From Hyphomicrobiaceae bacterium UBA7697 (GTDB lineage: Bacteria; Pseudomonadota; Alphaproteobacteria; Rhizobiales; Methyloligellaceae), in assembly GCA_002482645.1 (NCBI GenBank), contig DLGJ01000006.1:62001-126000 (forward strand): a stretch of 64,000 nucleotides of DNA. Reading direction: 5' to 3'. The notes beneath the pieces are model-generated. The model saw nothing but the letters and a program-made list of their open reading frames with translations, ran no database searches and had not been told where the DNA came from. The translations under genes were made by a program, and so were the position numbers. Below are positions 24,342-34,632 of the stretch, piece after piece. Position 1 is the stretch's first letter; each line of letters starts with the position of its first letter.

Positions 24342-24678
24342 CCCGTCTTTCCGTAATTTCCCTCGCCGGCCTTACCGGCCGGCTTTTCCCCAATGGCACC
24401 AAGCCTTTAAGGCCATTCCGTGCCGCTGGCCGCGTGTACCCCACTGCGGCCAATAAGCAACAGTATCCAGACAAAATGAGCGAAAAACAAGGCAAAGCCG
24501 TTAACTGTACCGGCGCATTTCGGCGCGTAGTTAACGCTTCCTGACCGGCAAAATTCGGTTGTTTTTCTAGTTGCTGCGGGTCCGCCGCAGAGCGGCGGGC
24601 CCGCGGGCTCCGGCCTCGCGGGCCGAAGAAACGGTCAGGATCATCGCGGGCGCACGCCGCTTGACACGGCCGCCCGTC
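24342..24678. other. Intergenic, no gene seen
   Basis: 337 bases between two minus-strand cell-wall genes. A GC hairpin CCGCCGC-AGA-GCGGCGG (24592-24608) lacks a T-run. Two TTAAC motifs (near 24500 and 24533) are too far apart for a CtrA box. The promoter of the DUF882 gene presumably lies here but I cannot place it. Confidence 0.5.
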
Positions 24679-26658
24679 TCAAAACGTGTTCCGGGCGAAC
24701 CGCGCCGCGGACCCGCGGGGACCGTTCTCTGCCTGCCGTGCGGGGGAGGCCGTGACCGGACGATCCGAGGCGGCGTAGCCCTGGCCCTTCTTGAACATGG
24801 CCGCACTCATGCGCCGGTCGTGGCCGTAGATGTCTCCGTAGGACGTGATAGACCCGTCGTCGTTCACCCAGAGCGTGAAGTAGGTGACGTAGACAGGGAT
24901 CGGATCGTTCAGCGGGACGTGTTTGTCGTAGGCCGTGTCGAACGCGGTCCGAGTCGAGGCGGTGCTCCAGTTCCGGTCGTGCTTCAGAAGCACGGCGGCG
25001 AATATGTCCGGGTCCTGCACACGCATGCAGCCATGGCTTTCGGCGCGCACGGAGCGATTGAAGAAGTGCTTCTGCGGCGTGTCGTGCATGTAGACGTCAT
25101 GCTTGTTCGGGAACACGAACTTCACGCGTCCCAGCACATTGTTGGGGCTCGGCGGCTGGTAGAAATGAAGCTTGCGGACGTCGACGCGGCTCCAATCGAT
25201 CGCCTGCGGGTCGATGTCCTGTCCGTTATATTTGATGCGCAGCTCGTGCTGCTGCAGCACGCGCGTGTCCCAGCGCGTTCCGTACCAGCCACCGCCATAG
25301 GGGCGGATATAGGGCCGTATCTCTCCGGTCTTGATGGAATTCGGGACGTTCCAAAAGGGGCCGAACACCACCGACTTCATGTCGGCCGAGAAAACGGGGG
25401 TCGGCGTCTTCGTGGCGCCCGCCACGACACGCGTCGTGTGGATCGTCTTGTCGTCCTCGACCACGCGCAGCATGTATTCCGGCACGTTGACGGTGACGTA
25501 GAACCGGCCTTGGTCCTGGGGCAGCCAGCGCCAGCGTTCCATGTTCAGAAGGATCTTCTTGATGTCCGCCGTGCCGCCGGCGCTGCGCCGATGCGGGTCG
25601 TTGAGGAGACGCCGCGTGCCGGGGCCCACGACCCCGTCCGCCGCCGCGTTGTGCGTCTTCTGGAAGTGCTTCACCGCCTCGGCGACCGTTTGGTCGTAGA
25701 GTGCGGGGTCGGCGCCTTGCGCAAGGCCGAGGCGCTCGCGCAGCAGCGAGACTTGCGGGTCCGCGTCGCCGAGCTGAAGCAGGGGGCCGTCCGGAATCCG
25801 GATTTCGGGGGCTTTGCCATCGGCGTCCGTCTCGCCGCCGCGGAGCGCGATCAGCTTTTTGCGCAAGGCTTCGAACTGCGGGTGCTGCGGCTGGAAGCTC
25901 CGCAAATAGGCGGCCGGATCGGAACGGAAGGCGACCGAGTGGATGACCTCGGACGGCTTCGGGAGCGCCAGCGTCGGATCGAGATTGCGCGAAATGCGGT
26001 TCGGCGTGATGCGGCCGCCACGCGCATCCCGCGCATAGGCGAGCACGGCCTGGCTGATGGCGATCTCCGCCGAAGCGAGGGCTGCAATGGCGTCCGATGC
26101 TGTTGCGTCGAAGCCGCGCATGTCGGGGAGTTTGTAGTCGGACGCATCGAGGCCGTAATCGTCCGCCCGTTCGATCTCGGCGGCGACCGCCTTGCCGCGC
26201 GCGCTCAGGCCGTGACCGTCCACCCACAGAAGGGGCTGGCTGGCGTCGCTGTAATACTCGGCCAGCGCGCCTCTGATGCCGGCCGTCTGCTTCTCCGCAA
26301 GAGGAAAGCTCTCGCCGAGTTCCGATTGCACGGCCTCGCGGATGGCATCGGCGCCCGTCGCGGGCCGCGCCGGGCTCACGGTCCGAGGGGCCGGGGCCGC
26401 AACGGTAGCCTTTTCCGGCCGAGGCGCCATGGCGGGCGGGGTGTCCTGCGCCGCCGTGCTCGAGGCTTTCGGCTTTTCGACTTGAGCGGCCGTACCGAGC
26501 ATCTGCACACGGAGCAAATCCGTGCTCAGCGGCTCGGCGCTCAGCATCGCGGTGCTGACGGGATGCGTCTCCTGGGTCGCTTTCTCGGTGGCCGCCGCCG
26601 GCAGGCCCGGCAACCCCGCGCAGAGAAACGTCAGTGCGATTGCGTGCGTTGGCTTCAT
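24679..26658 (-). CDS. L,D-transpeptidase of the YcbB (LdtD) type
   Basis: Periplasmic enzyme predicted to form 3-3 crosslinks in peptidoglycan. 659 residues: signal peptide about 1-25, a Pro/Ala-rich linker, a YcbB-type scaffold region (SELGESFPLAEKQTAGIRGA onward), a peptidoglycan-binding repeat (VAEAVKHFQKTHNAAADGVV) and a YkuD catalytic domain with the nucleophile in SHGCMRVQ. Start 26658 is preferred: AAGGAG stands 9 bases before it, whereas the ATG at 26667 abuts that site. Many Hyphomicrobiales use L,D-crosslinking for polar growth. The response-regulator gene ends 20 bases upstream. Confidence 0.9.
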   Translation of the reverse strand: MKPTHAIALTFLCAGLPGLPAAATEKATQETHPVSTAMLSAEPLSTDLLRVQMLGTAAQVEKPKASSTAAQDTPPAMAPRPEKATVAAPAPRTVSPARPATGADAIREAVQSELGESFPLAEKQTAGIRGALAEYYSDASQPLLWVDGHGLSARGKAVAAEIERADDYGLDASDYKLPDMRGFDATASDAIAALASAEIAISQAVLAYARDARGGRITPNRISRNLDPTLALPKPSEVIHSVAFRSDPAAYLRSFQPQHPQFEALRKKLIALRGGETDADGKAPEIRIPDGPLLQLGDADPQVSLLRERLGLAQGADPALYDQTVAEAVKHFQKTHNAAADGVVGPGTRRLLNDPHRRSAGGTADIKKILLNMERWRWLPQDQGRFYVTVNVPEYMLRVVEDDKTIHTTRVVAGATKTPTPVFSADMKSVVFGPFWNVPNSIKTGEIRPYIRPYGGGWYGTRWDTRVLQQHELRIKYNGQDIDPQAIDWSRVDVRKLHFYQPPSPNNVLGRVKFVFPNKHDVYMHDTPQKHFFNRSVRAESHGCMRVQDPDIFAAVLLKHDRNWSTASTRTAFDTAYDKHVPLNDPIPVYVTYFTLWVNDDGSITSYGDIYGHDRRMSAAMFKKGQGYAASDRPVTASPARQAENGPRGSAARFARNTF

Positions 26659-26678
26659 GGCACTCATCTCCTTGCGGT

Positions 26679-28187
<1,509 letters not shown>

Positions 28188-28522
28188 GACGCAAAAACTC
28201 ACTCGTTACGCAAACATCTACAAATGCAGGCGTCCCGGTCAGGACTAGGCTTGGTCGATACACTTGACCGCCTATACTTGGCCGTCCGTGACCCCTGCTG
28301 TGCCAAAACAGTGCACTCGAAGGGTAAACATGTCCTTTATCGCGGTTCGATTTTGGGGAATGTCTTGCCGAAGTGTGAGTTTGCGTTTCACAACAAAGCG
28401 TTCTTTGGCCCTTGCGGGAGGCACACGCGCTACCCACACTACCGGCGACACCTGAGTGATTTGCGCGTGGGCGAATCGGCCGAGGCCGGCCGGTGCCCCA
28501 AGAACGAGGACCTTCGAGACTG
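28188..28522. other. Divergent intergenic region, no gene seen
   Basis: 335 bases between the divergent response-regulator and oligopeptidase genes. Promoters for both must lie here, but I find no convincing hexamer pair, terminator or repeat. Confidence 0.5.
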
Positions 28523-30412
28523 ATGCTGCCCCGTAATTGCTTCCCCGTCCCGTTTCCCGATTCCCTTCCCGCCTATACGCAGACGGCCGAGGCGAAATCC
28601 GCCGGAGCCGCCGCGCTGGGACACCTGCCGGAATGGAATCTGGGCGATCTCTACGACGCGCCCGAATCGCCCGCGCTGAAGGCCGACCTGGAGAAGGCCC
28701 GCCAGGACGCCGAGGCGATGCACGAGCGCTACGCCGGTAAGCTCGAGGCGCTTCTCGACGGCGGCGCGGGCGGCGAGGCAATCGCCGAGGCGGTGCGCCG
28801 CTACGAGGCGCTGAACGATGTGCTGGGGCGCATCGTCTCCTATGCGAGCCTGCTCTATGCGGCCGATACGACCGATCCCCGGCATCAGAAATTCTACGGG
28901 GACATCCAGGAGAAGATCACCGGTATTTCCTCGCGGCTTCTGTTCTTCCCCCTGGAGCTCAATCGCCTCGACGACGCGGCGATCGAGAAGGCCATGGCCA
29001 CGCCGTCGCTCGGCCACTACCGGCCTTGGCTCGAAGACTTGCGGAAGGAGAAGCCGTACCAGCTCGAGGACAAGCTGGAGCAACTGTTTCACGAAAAGGC
29101 CGTGAGCGGGCGCGGAGCTTGGGACCGGCTCTTCAACGAGACCATGGCCAATCTGCGCTTCGACATTGATGGCGAGCAGTTGAGCTTGGAGCCGACGCTC
29201 AACCGGCTCCTCGATCCGGACGAGAAGACGCGCAAGCACGCCGCCAAGGCGCTGGCGAAGGTCTTCAAGGACAACGTGCGGCTCTTCACGCTGATTACCA
29301 ATACGCTGGCCAAGGACAAGGAAATCTCGGACCGCTGGCGCGGGTTCGAGGATGTGGCCGACAGCCGCCATCTCGCCAACCGCGTGGAGCGGGACGTGGT
29401 GGACGCGCTCGTGGCGGCGGTGCGCGAGGCCTATCCGCGCCTCTCCCACCGCTATTACGCCATGAAGGCGAAATGGCTCGGCATGGAGACCCTGAAATAC
29501 TGGGACCGCAACGCGCCCTTGCCCGAGGAACCGAAGCAGGTCATCGGCTGGGACGATGCGCGCGACACCGTGTTGACGGCCTACGGAGATTTCTCGCCGC
29601 GCATGGCCGACATCGCCGGCCGTTTCTTCTCCGACGGCTGGATCGATGCGCCGGTGCGCGAGGGAAAGCAGCAGGGTGCCTTTTCGCACCCCACCGTGCC
29701 GAGCGCGCATCCTTACGTGTTGCTGAACTACCAGGGTAAGCCGCGCGATGTGATGACGCTCGCCCACGAGCTGGGTCATGGGGTGCATCAGGTGCTGGCG
29801 GGCAAGCAAGGCGCGCTGATGGCGCCGACCCCGCTGACGCTGGCCGAGACGGCGAGCGTGTTCGGCGAGATGCTGACCTTCCGGAAGCTACTCGACCAGG
29901 CGCCGAGCGCCCGCGAGCGCAAGGCGCTGCTCGCCGCCAAGGTGGAGGACATGCTCAACACGGTCGTCCGGCAGATCGCGTTCTACTGTTTCGAGCGCAA
30001 GGTGCATGCCGAACGGCGCGAAGGCGAACTCACGAGCGACAGGCTCGGCGAGATCTGGATGGAGGTGCAGCGCGAGAGCCTTGGGGCCGCCATCGAGCTC
30101 AAACCGGAATACGAGACCTTCTGGTCCTACATTCCGCATTTCATCCACGCGCCGTTCTACGTCTACGCCTATGCGTTCGGCGATTGCCTGGTCAACTCGC
30201 TTTACGCCGTGTACGAAAATGCCGATGCCGGGTTTGCTGAGCGGTATCTCGAAATGCTCGCGGCGGGCGGTACGAAGCATCATCGGGAACTTTTGAAGCC
30301 GTTCGGTCTTGATGCTTCCGAGCCGCATTTTTGGTCCATGGGGCTCAAGGTGATCGAAGGCTTTATCGACGAACTCGAGGAACTGGACCGAAAGCTGGCT
30401 GCGGAGGCCTAG
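28523..30412 (+). CDS. pepF: M3 family oligoendopeptidase F
   Basis: Cytosolic zinc metallopeptidase degrading oligopeptides. 629 residues, with the helical N-terminal PepF domain and the catalytic HELGHGVHQ (HExxH) motif, third ligand Glu in LAETASVFGEMLTF, and a substrate region GKQQGAFSHPTVPSAHPYVL. The start is uncertain: ATG 28523 (MLPRNCFPVPFPDS) is used; a GTG at 28493 is in frame. Five bases separate it from the next gene, so they form an operon. Confidence 0.93.
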   Translation: MLPRNCFPVPFPDSLPAYTQTAEAKSAGAAALGHLPEWNLGDLYDAPESPALKADLEKARQDAEAMHERYAGKLEALLDGGAGGEAIAEAVRRYEALNDVLGRIVSYASLLYAADTTDPRHQKFYGDIQEKITGISSRLLFFPLELNRLDDAAIEKAMATPSLGHYRPWLEDLRKEKPYQLEDKLEQLFHEKAVSGRGAWDRLFNETMANLRFDIDGEQLSLEPTLNRLLDPDEKTRKHAAKALAKVFKDNVRLFTLITNTLAKDKEISDRWRGFEDVADSRHLANRVERDVVDALVAAVREAYPRLSHRYYAMKAKWLGMETLKYWDRNAPLPEEPKQVIGWDDARDTVLTAYGDFSPRMADIAGRFFSDGWIDAPVREGKQQGAFSHPTVPSAHPYVLLNYQGKPRDVMTLAHELGHGVHQVLAGKQGALMAPTPLTLAETASVFGEMLTFRKLLDQAPSARERKALLAAKVEDMLNTVVRQIAFYCFERKVHAERREGELTSDRLGEIWMEVQRESLGAAIELKPEYETFWSYIPHFIHAPFYVYAYAFGDCLVNSLYAVYENADAGFAERYLEMLAAGGTKHHRELLKPFGLDASEPHFWSMGLKVIEGFIDELEELDRKLAAEA

Positions 30413-30416
30413 CGGC

Positions 30417-31010
30417 ATGTCACAGGTTGCGCTGGTTCCCATTCTTACTTGGGTCGCAGCGATAGCCTGTTGGGGAATCGCCGTTTGGCGTGGGCCCCGC
30501 CCGATCCCGCGCTGGTTCGCGATCGACCGGGCCTTGCGCTATATCTTCATTTTTCCGCTGGGTTTGCTCGGACTCTGGGCCTTTGTCGGCCACGTAATGT
30601 TTCCGCTCCGGTCGGCTGCGGCCATCGGCTGGCAGCCAAGCCCGTTCCAGTTCGAAGTGGGTTACGCCAATCTTGGGATTGGCCTCGCCAGCCTCTATGC
30701 GGCCTTCACGACGTTCTATGCGCGCGTCGCGGTCGCGATCGCCGCGTCGTGCTTTCTCGTCGGCGCCGGAATCGGGCACGTCCACGACATCATCGCCTAT
30801 GGCAATCTGACGGCGGGCAATGCGGGTCCGATCCTCGTGACGGATTTTCTGACACCGATGGCGGCGCTGATCTTGCTGATCTTGTCCGCGCGGCGGCCGC
30901 GGAAGCGGCTGAAGTCGCCCGATTCGCAAGCCCTCGAAGCCGAGATGGAGGTGGCTCGCCAGGCCATGCGCTCCTATCGCGAGGCGCTCGACCGGTTCGT
31001 CAAGAGCTAG
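30417..31010 (+). CDS. DUF6790-like membrane protein
   Basis: 197 residues with four or five predicted helices (WVAAIACWGIAVW, YIFIFPLGLLGLWAFVGHV, GIGLASLYAAFTTFYA, VAVAIAASCFLVGAGIGHVH, PMAALILLILSA) and a charged C-terminal helix (EAEMEVARQAMRSYREALDR). The pattern FQFEVGYANLGIG and GAGIGHVHDI is shared by a family of small bacterial membrane proteins without known function. Translation is probably coupled to pepF. Confidence 0.75.
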   Translation: MSQVALVPILTWVAAIACWGIAVWRGPRPIPRWFAIDRALRYIFIFPLGLLGLWAFVGHVMFPLRSAAAIGWQPSPFQFEVGYANLGIGLASLYAAFTTFYARVAVAIAASCFLVGAGIGHVHDIIAYGNLTAGNAGPILVTDFLTPMAALILLILSARRPRKRLKSPDSQALEAEMEVARQAMRSYREALDRFVKS

Positions 31011-31034
31011 CGGCCACCGCTCGATGCGGGCGCT

Positions 31035-31505
31035 CTAATGGCTCGCGAAGATTTCGGTACTGCCGTCTTTCTTCACCAACAGCACATCGTAGGGCTCCGT
31101 CGTGCCGTCCGGCTGTTCCATGCCGGGCGAGCCGATCGGCATTTTCGGCACGGCCAAACCGGCGGCGTCGGGCCGTTCCTTCAACAGGCGCTTGATGTCT
31201 TCGGCCGGCACGTGGCCCTCGATGGCGTATCCGCCGATGAGCCCCGTGTGACAGGACTCGAGGCTTTTGCCGATGCCGGCCTGGCGCTTGATGCGGTCCA
31301 TCATCGCGTAGGAGGTGTTCTTCGCCGCCACCGTGAAGCCGTTATCCGTGAGGTAATCGGCCCATTTCTGACAACAGTCGCAGGTGGGCGATTTCCACAC
31401 CTCGATGGCCGGTGCCGTATCGGCCGTGGCACGTGCCGGGCCGTGCATGGCGAACCCCGGCAAGACAAGGGCCGCCGAAAGGATGAGAAGCCGTCTCGTG
31501 AGCAT
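31035..31505 (-). CDS. DUF411 metal-binding secreted protein
   Basis: 156 residues with a signal peptide (about 1-28) and a DUF411 domain: IEVWKSPTCDCCQKWADYL (CxCC), ESCHTGLIGGYAIEGHVPAEDI and VPKMPIGSPGMEQPDG. The thioredoxin-like fold with CDCC, CH and Met motifs is linked in other bacteria to copper or silver resistance loci. Start 31505 follows AAGGAA by 8 bases; an upstream in-frame codon at 31541 has no signal-peptide character. It converges with the DUF6790 gene. Confidence 0.88.
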   Translation of the reverse strand: MLTRRLLILSAALVLPGFAMHGPARATADTAPAIEVWKSPTCDCCQKWADYLTDNGFTVAAKNTSYAMMDRIKRQAGIGKSLESCHTGLIGGYAIEGHVPAEDIKRLLKERPDAAGLAVPKMPIGSPGMEQPDGTTEPYDVLLVKKDGSTEIFASH

Positions 31506-31593
31506 CGTCAGCGTTCCTTGTATCCGGGCCGCGCCTGGCAAGCCCGCCGTGCCGTCACGTGCATTCTACGTGCTCCGTGCTCCGTGCTACTCG

Positions 31594-32550
31594 CTACTTG
31601 GCGAGTGCCACATCGGCGAGCGCGATGTCGGCGACCACGGGCAGGTGGTCCGATTCCAGCCTCGGGCCGATCCGCACATTAATCTTCGCCAAGTGCGGCG
31701 AGACGAAGACGTGGTCGATCGGCAGGAGCGGCGGAAGCGGCAGGTCTTTCCAGCGCGCGGGCCATGTCGGGACGAGCGTGTTGAAGCGCCGCATGCCCGT
31801 CTCAGCCGTGAATTGGTGGAGCTTTTGCGTCCACGGCGTCATGTTGAGATCGCCCGCGACGATCATCGGTCCGGTCTGCGAGCGGACGAACGCGGTCAGG
31901 GTGTCGATATCGCTTTTCTGCTGGGCGGGGTAGAAGGGCCGGGCCATGTGCGCCCCCACCAGTTTGACCTCCGTGCCGTTCACGTCGAGCAGGGCCCAAT
32001 GCACGATAAGGGAGCGCCAATAAGGCTGGTTTTCGCGGTCGAGACGGCCGCTTTTCAGGATGGGGTGTTTCGATAGGATCACGAGCCCGTGCGAGCCCGC
32101 CTGGTAGGGATACAGCGTCTTCAGGTGCCGCAGGAAGTCTTCGTGCTTCCAACGAATTTCTTCCAGCACGACGGCGTCGGGGTCGTTGCTCGTCAGGAAT
32201 TTCTCGACCTTCCGCAAATGCAGGTCGCCCTTGCCCCACATGTTGAAGGTGGCGATGCGCAAGAGCCGGGCGGCACCGTCCGGTGCCTGGGGCGCGGCGC
32301 CGGAAAGGCGGGGGATCAGGACGGCGAGCGTCACGGCGAGAAGCGCCGCGCTCGTCACGATCAGCATAGAGCTGCGCAGGGCAAGGCTCGCCAAAACCAG
32401 GACGAGCAGGCCCGCCGCGAGCAGAGGCAGCCCATTGCTCACGATATCGAGGGCTGGATAGGTCCCGGCCAGAACGCTCGCCGCGAGGGCCGCCGCCGCG
32501 ACCAGGCATCCGGCGACGATGGCGGCTTTGACGAATTTTGAAAGCGGCAT
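31594..32550 (-). CDS. Endonuclease/exonuclease/phosphatase-fold membrane protein
   Basis: 318 residues: two or three N-terminal transmembrane helices (about 8-90) followed by an EEP (DNase I-like) domain with RIATFNMWGKG, VVLEEIRWK, VGAHMARPF, VAGDLNMTPW and a C-terminal SDHLPVVADI. The metal and catalytic residues (Asn, Glu, His, Asp-x-Asn, Asp-His) are all in place. Membrane-anchored members face the periplasm and may act on nucleic acids or phospholipids; the substrate is unknown. Start 32550 (MPLSKFVKAA) is the first Met before the anchor. Confidence 0.83.
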   Translation of the reverse strand: MPLSKFVKAAIVAGCLVAAAALAASVLAGTYPALDIVSNGLPLLAAGLLVLVLASLALRSSMLIVTSAALLAVTLAVLIPRLSGAAPQAPDGAARLLRIATFNMWGKGDLHLRKVEKFLTSNDPDAVVLEEIRWKHEDFLRHLKTLYPYQAGSHGLVILSKHPILKSGRLDRENQPYWRSLIVHWALLDVNGTEVKLVGAHMARPFYPAQQKSDIDTLTAFVRSQTGPMIVAGDLNMTPWTQKLHQFTAETGMRRFNTLVPTWPARWKDLPLPPLLPIDHVFVSPHLAKINVRIGPRLESDHLPVVADIALADVALAK

Positions 32551-32630
32551 GAGAGGATGTTCCAGAACTCGGCTCGCGCGGGCCAATTTGCTTCCTATAT
32601 TTGGAGAGACTTACCGACGGGTGAAGGGCC

Positions 32631-34082
32631 GTGTCGTCAATGAACGATTTGTCAGACAGTTCGGGCGGGAATTCGGCGAAAGAGCGCCGCGGGACGCCGG
32701 ACCGGGAGAAGAACCGGTTCAGCGCGCGGGCCATGCGCTACGGCCGCGTCGGCGCGAATGTGGGCGGCGTGGCCGCACGCATCGCCGGGCGGCGTCTGTT
32801 CGGGCTCGATGCGGAGACCGGGAAGGACGCGGCCGCGCTCGCCATGGCGCTTGGCGGGCTGAAAGGGCCCATCATGAAGGTGGCCCAGCTCCTCGCCACG
32901 ATCCCCGACGCGGTACCTCCGGAATATGCCGAGGCGCTCGGCAAGCTGCAGAGCCACGCCCCGCCCATGGGCCGCGCCTTCGTCAAGCGCCGCATGGCGG
33001 CGGAGCTCGGGCCGGACTGGGCGGACAAGTTCGCCGCCTTCGACTACGAGGCCGCGGCCTCCGCCTCGCTCGGCCAAGTCCACAGAGCGAGCGCCCATGA
33101 CGGCCGGGCGCTCGCGGTGAAACTCCAGTACCCGGACATGCGTTCGGCCGTGGAGGCGGACCTTGTCCAGCTCGGCATGCTCTTTTCCGTGCATAGGCGG
33201 ATGCGGCCCGCGGTCGAGACGTCCGAGGTCCTGAAGGAACTCTCCGAGCGATTGCGCGAAGAACTCGACTATGAGCGCGAAGCGGCCATGACGCGGCTCT
33301 ACGGTCTGATCTTCTCCGGCGATGCCTATGTGCGCGTGCCGCGGGTTCTCGCGGATCTTTCGACGGACCGTGTGCTGACGATGACCTGGCTCGATGGCCG
33401 GCGCCTCCTCGACTACAAGGGCCATGCGCTCGATGAGCGCAACCGGATTGCCCGCGCCATGTTTCGCGCCTGGTGGCATCCGTTCAGTCATTACGGTGTC
33501 ATCCACGGCGATCCGCATCTCGGCAACTACACCGTGTTCGAGGACGGCGAGGGCAAGGCGGCGGGCATCAACCTGCTCGACTACGGCTGCATGCGGACCT
33601 TCGCGCCGAAATTCATTCAGGGCGTGATCGATCTCTATAACGGGCTCCGGCACGGCGACCGGTCTCTGATCGTGCATGCCTACGAGACTTGGGGTTTCTG
33701 CGGACTGTCGAACGACCTCATCGACGTTTTGAACATCTGGGCGAAGTTCATCTACGGACCGATGCTCGACGACCGTATACGGACCATCGCCGATCGGGTG
33801 GAACCCGGCATGTATGGGCGCAAGGAGGCGTTCCAGGTACACCAGGCCCTGCGCGACAAGGGGCCCGTCACGGTGCCGCGCGAATTCGTCTTCATGGACC
33901 GCGCCGCGATCGGTCTCGGCGGCGTGTTCCTGCATCTCGGCGCGGCGTTGAACTTCCACACCTTGTTCAACGAGGCGATCGCCGGCGTCGATATCGCAAA
34001 CGTGACGGAACGGCAGCGCGACGCTTTCCTGACGGCGGGCGTGCCTCTGCCGGTGGACAGCGCGGCAACGACCGCCTCCTGA
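32631..34082 (+). CDS. ABC1/UbiB-family atypical kinase
   Basis: 483 residues of the ABC1 (AarF/UbiB/COQ8) family, linked to ubiquinone biosynthesis or lipid quinone mobilisation. Motifs: the KxGQ-like GPIMKVAQLLATIPDAVPPEY, Ala-rich loop FDYEAAASASLGQVHRA, the ion-pair Lys in LAVKLQYP, catalytic HGDPHLGNY and the metal Asp in LLDYGCMRTF. The canonical Gln of KxGQ is shifted (KVAQ), as in many family members. GTG at 32631 or ATG at 32640 could start it. It is divergent from the EEP gene and apparently single. Confidence 0.88.
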   Translation: MSSMNDLSDSSGGNSAKERRGTPDREKNRFSARAMRYGRVGANVGGVAARIAGRRLFGLDAETGKDAAALAMALGGLKGPIMKVAQLLATIPDAVPPEYAEALGKLQSHAPPMGRAFVKRRMAAELGPDWADKFAAFDYEAAASASLGQVHRASAHDGRALAVKLQYPDMRSAVEADLVQLGMLFSVHRRMRPAVETSEVLKELSERLREELDYEREAAMTRLYGLIFSGDAYVRVPRVLADLSTDRVLTMTWLDGRRLLDYKGHALDERNRIARAMFRAWWHPFSHYGVIHGDPHLGNYTVFEDGEGKAAGINLLDYGCMRTFAPKFIQGVIDLYNGLRHGDRSLIVHAYETWGFCGLSNDLIDVLNIWAKFIYGPMLDDRIRTIADRVEPGMYGRKEAFQVHQALRDKGPVTVPREFVFMDRAAIGLGGVFLHLGAALNFHTLFNEAIAGVDIANVTERQRDAFLTAGVPLPVDSAATTAS

Positions 34083-34107
34083 CGGCGTAATTGCCCTTGC
34101 GAGGGTT

Positions 34108-34296
34108 GTGATCGCCTTGAGATGGGGCCGGGCGGTTTGGTTGCGTCTCGAAAAGGCGGAGCCGGAAGCCGTCACGCGCGGCGCCCCCGTTCCGTCGCCG
34201 CCGAATACGGGCGGTGTCACCGGCTTCAGATTCCGCGACCCGGACGGGCACATGGTTGTACTATTGGACGAGGCGTCCACGGCCATGCCGGCCTGA
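34108..34296 (+). pseudogene. VOC/glyoxalase C-terminal remnant
   Basis: A 62-codon frame whose second half, GVTGFRFRDPDGHMVVLLDE, is the typical C-terminal strand of a glyoxalase/VOC domain, but the N-terminal part of the module is missing and no upstream frame supplies it. Probably the decayed 3' end of a VOC gene; translation is doubtful. Confidence 0.4.
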
Positions 34297-34383
34297 GCCA
34301 TTATTGCGGCAAGCCGGGGTTTCTGCTATTCCCGCGTGGGCGGCAAGACAACGCTGAGTGGCGATAACATTGGGGGAGAGCCG

Positions 34384-34527
34384 ATGCATATAGATTCCAA
34401 ACAGGGGCATCCGGACATGGACTACGCCGAGCATGTCGGCACCTACAAAATGTTTTGCGGGGTGGTCCTGTGGAGCACGGTCGTGATTCTGGCGACCGTT
34501 GCGGGTATGGCATTTTTCCTGACCTGA
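34384..34527 (+). CDS. aa3-type cytochrome c oxidase subunit IV
   Basis: 47-residue single-helix membrane peptide: soluble MDYAEHVGTYKMF followed by VVLWSTVVILATVAGMAFFL, the pattern of the bacterial aa3-oxidase subunit IV family (COX4_pro_2). It accompanies the proton-pumping oxidase in Alphaproteobacteria and is not essential for activity. GGGGGAGAG precedes the ATG. The usual location next to pntA genes in Hyphomicrobiales is kept here. Confidence 0.88.
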   Translation: MHIDSKQGHPDMDYAEHVGTYKMFCGVVLWSTVVILATVAGMAFFLT

Positions 34528-34632
34528 CGCCCGGCTTTTGGGAGGCGCCTCGCCTTCCCATTGCAACCGCCACTTAGTGCCGTACGAACCGTTCTTCGTG
34601 GAACCGTTGCGTCTGCGGCAGAGGGAGCCAAG

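Noticed and set aside
24480..24545. CtrA box upstream of the DUF882 gene
   Set aside because: Two GTTAAC motifs are present but about 30 bases apart, not the 7-base spacing of a CtrA site.
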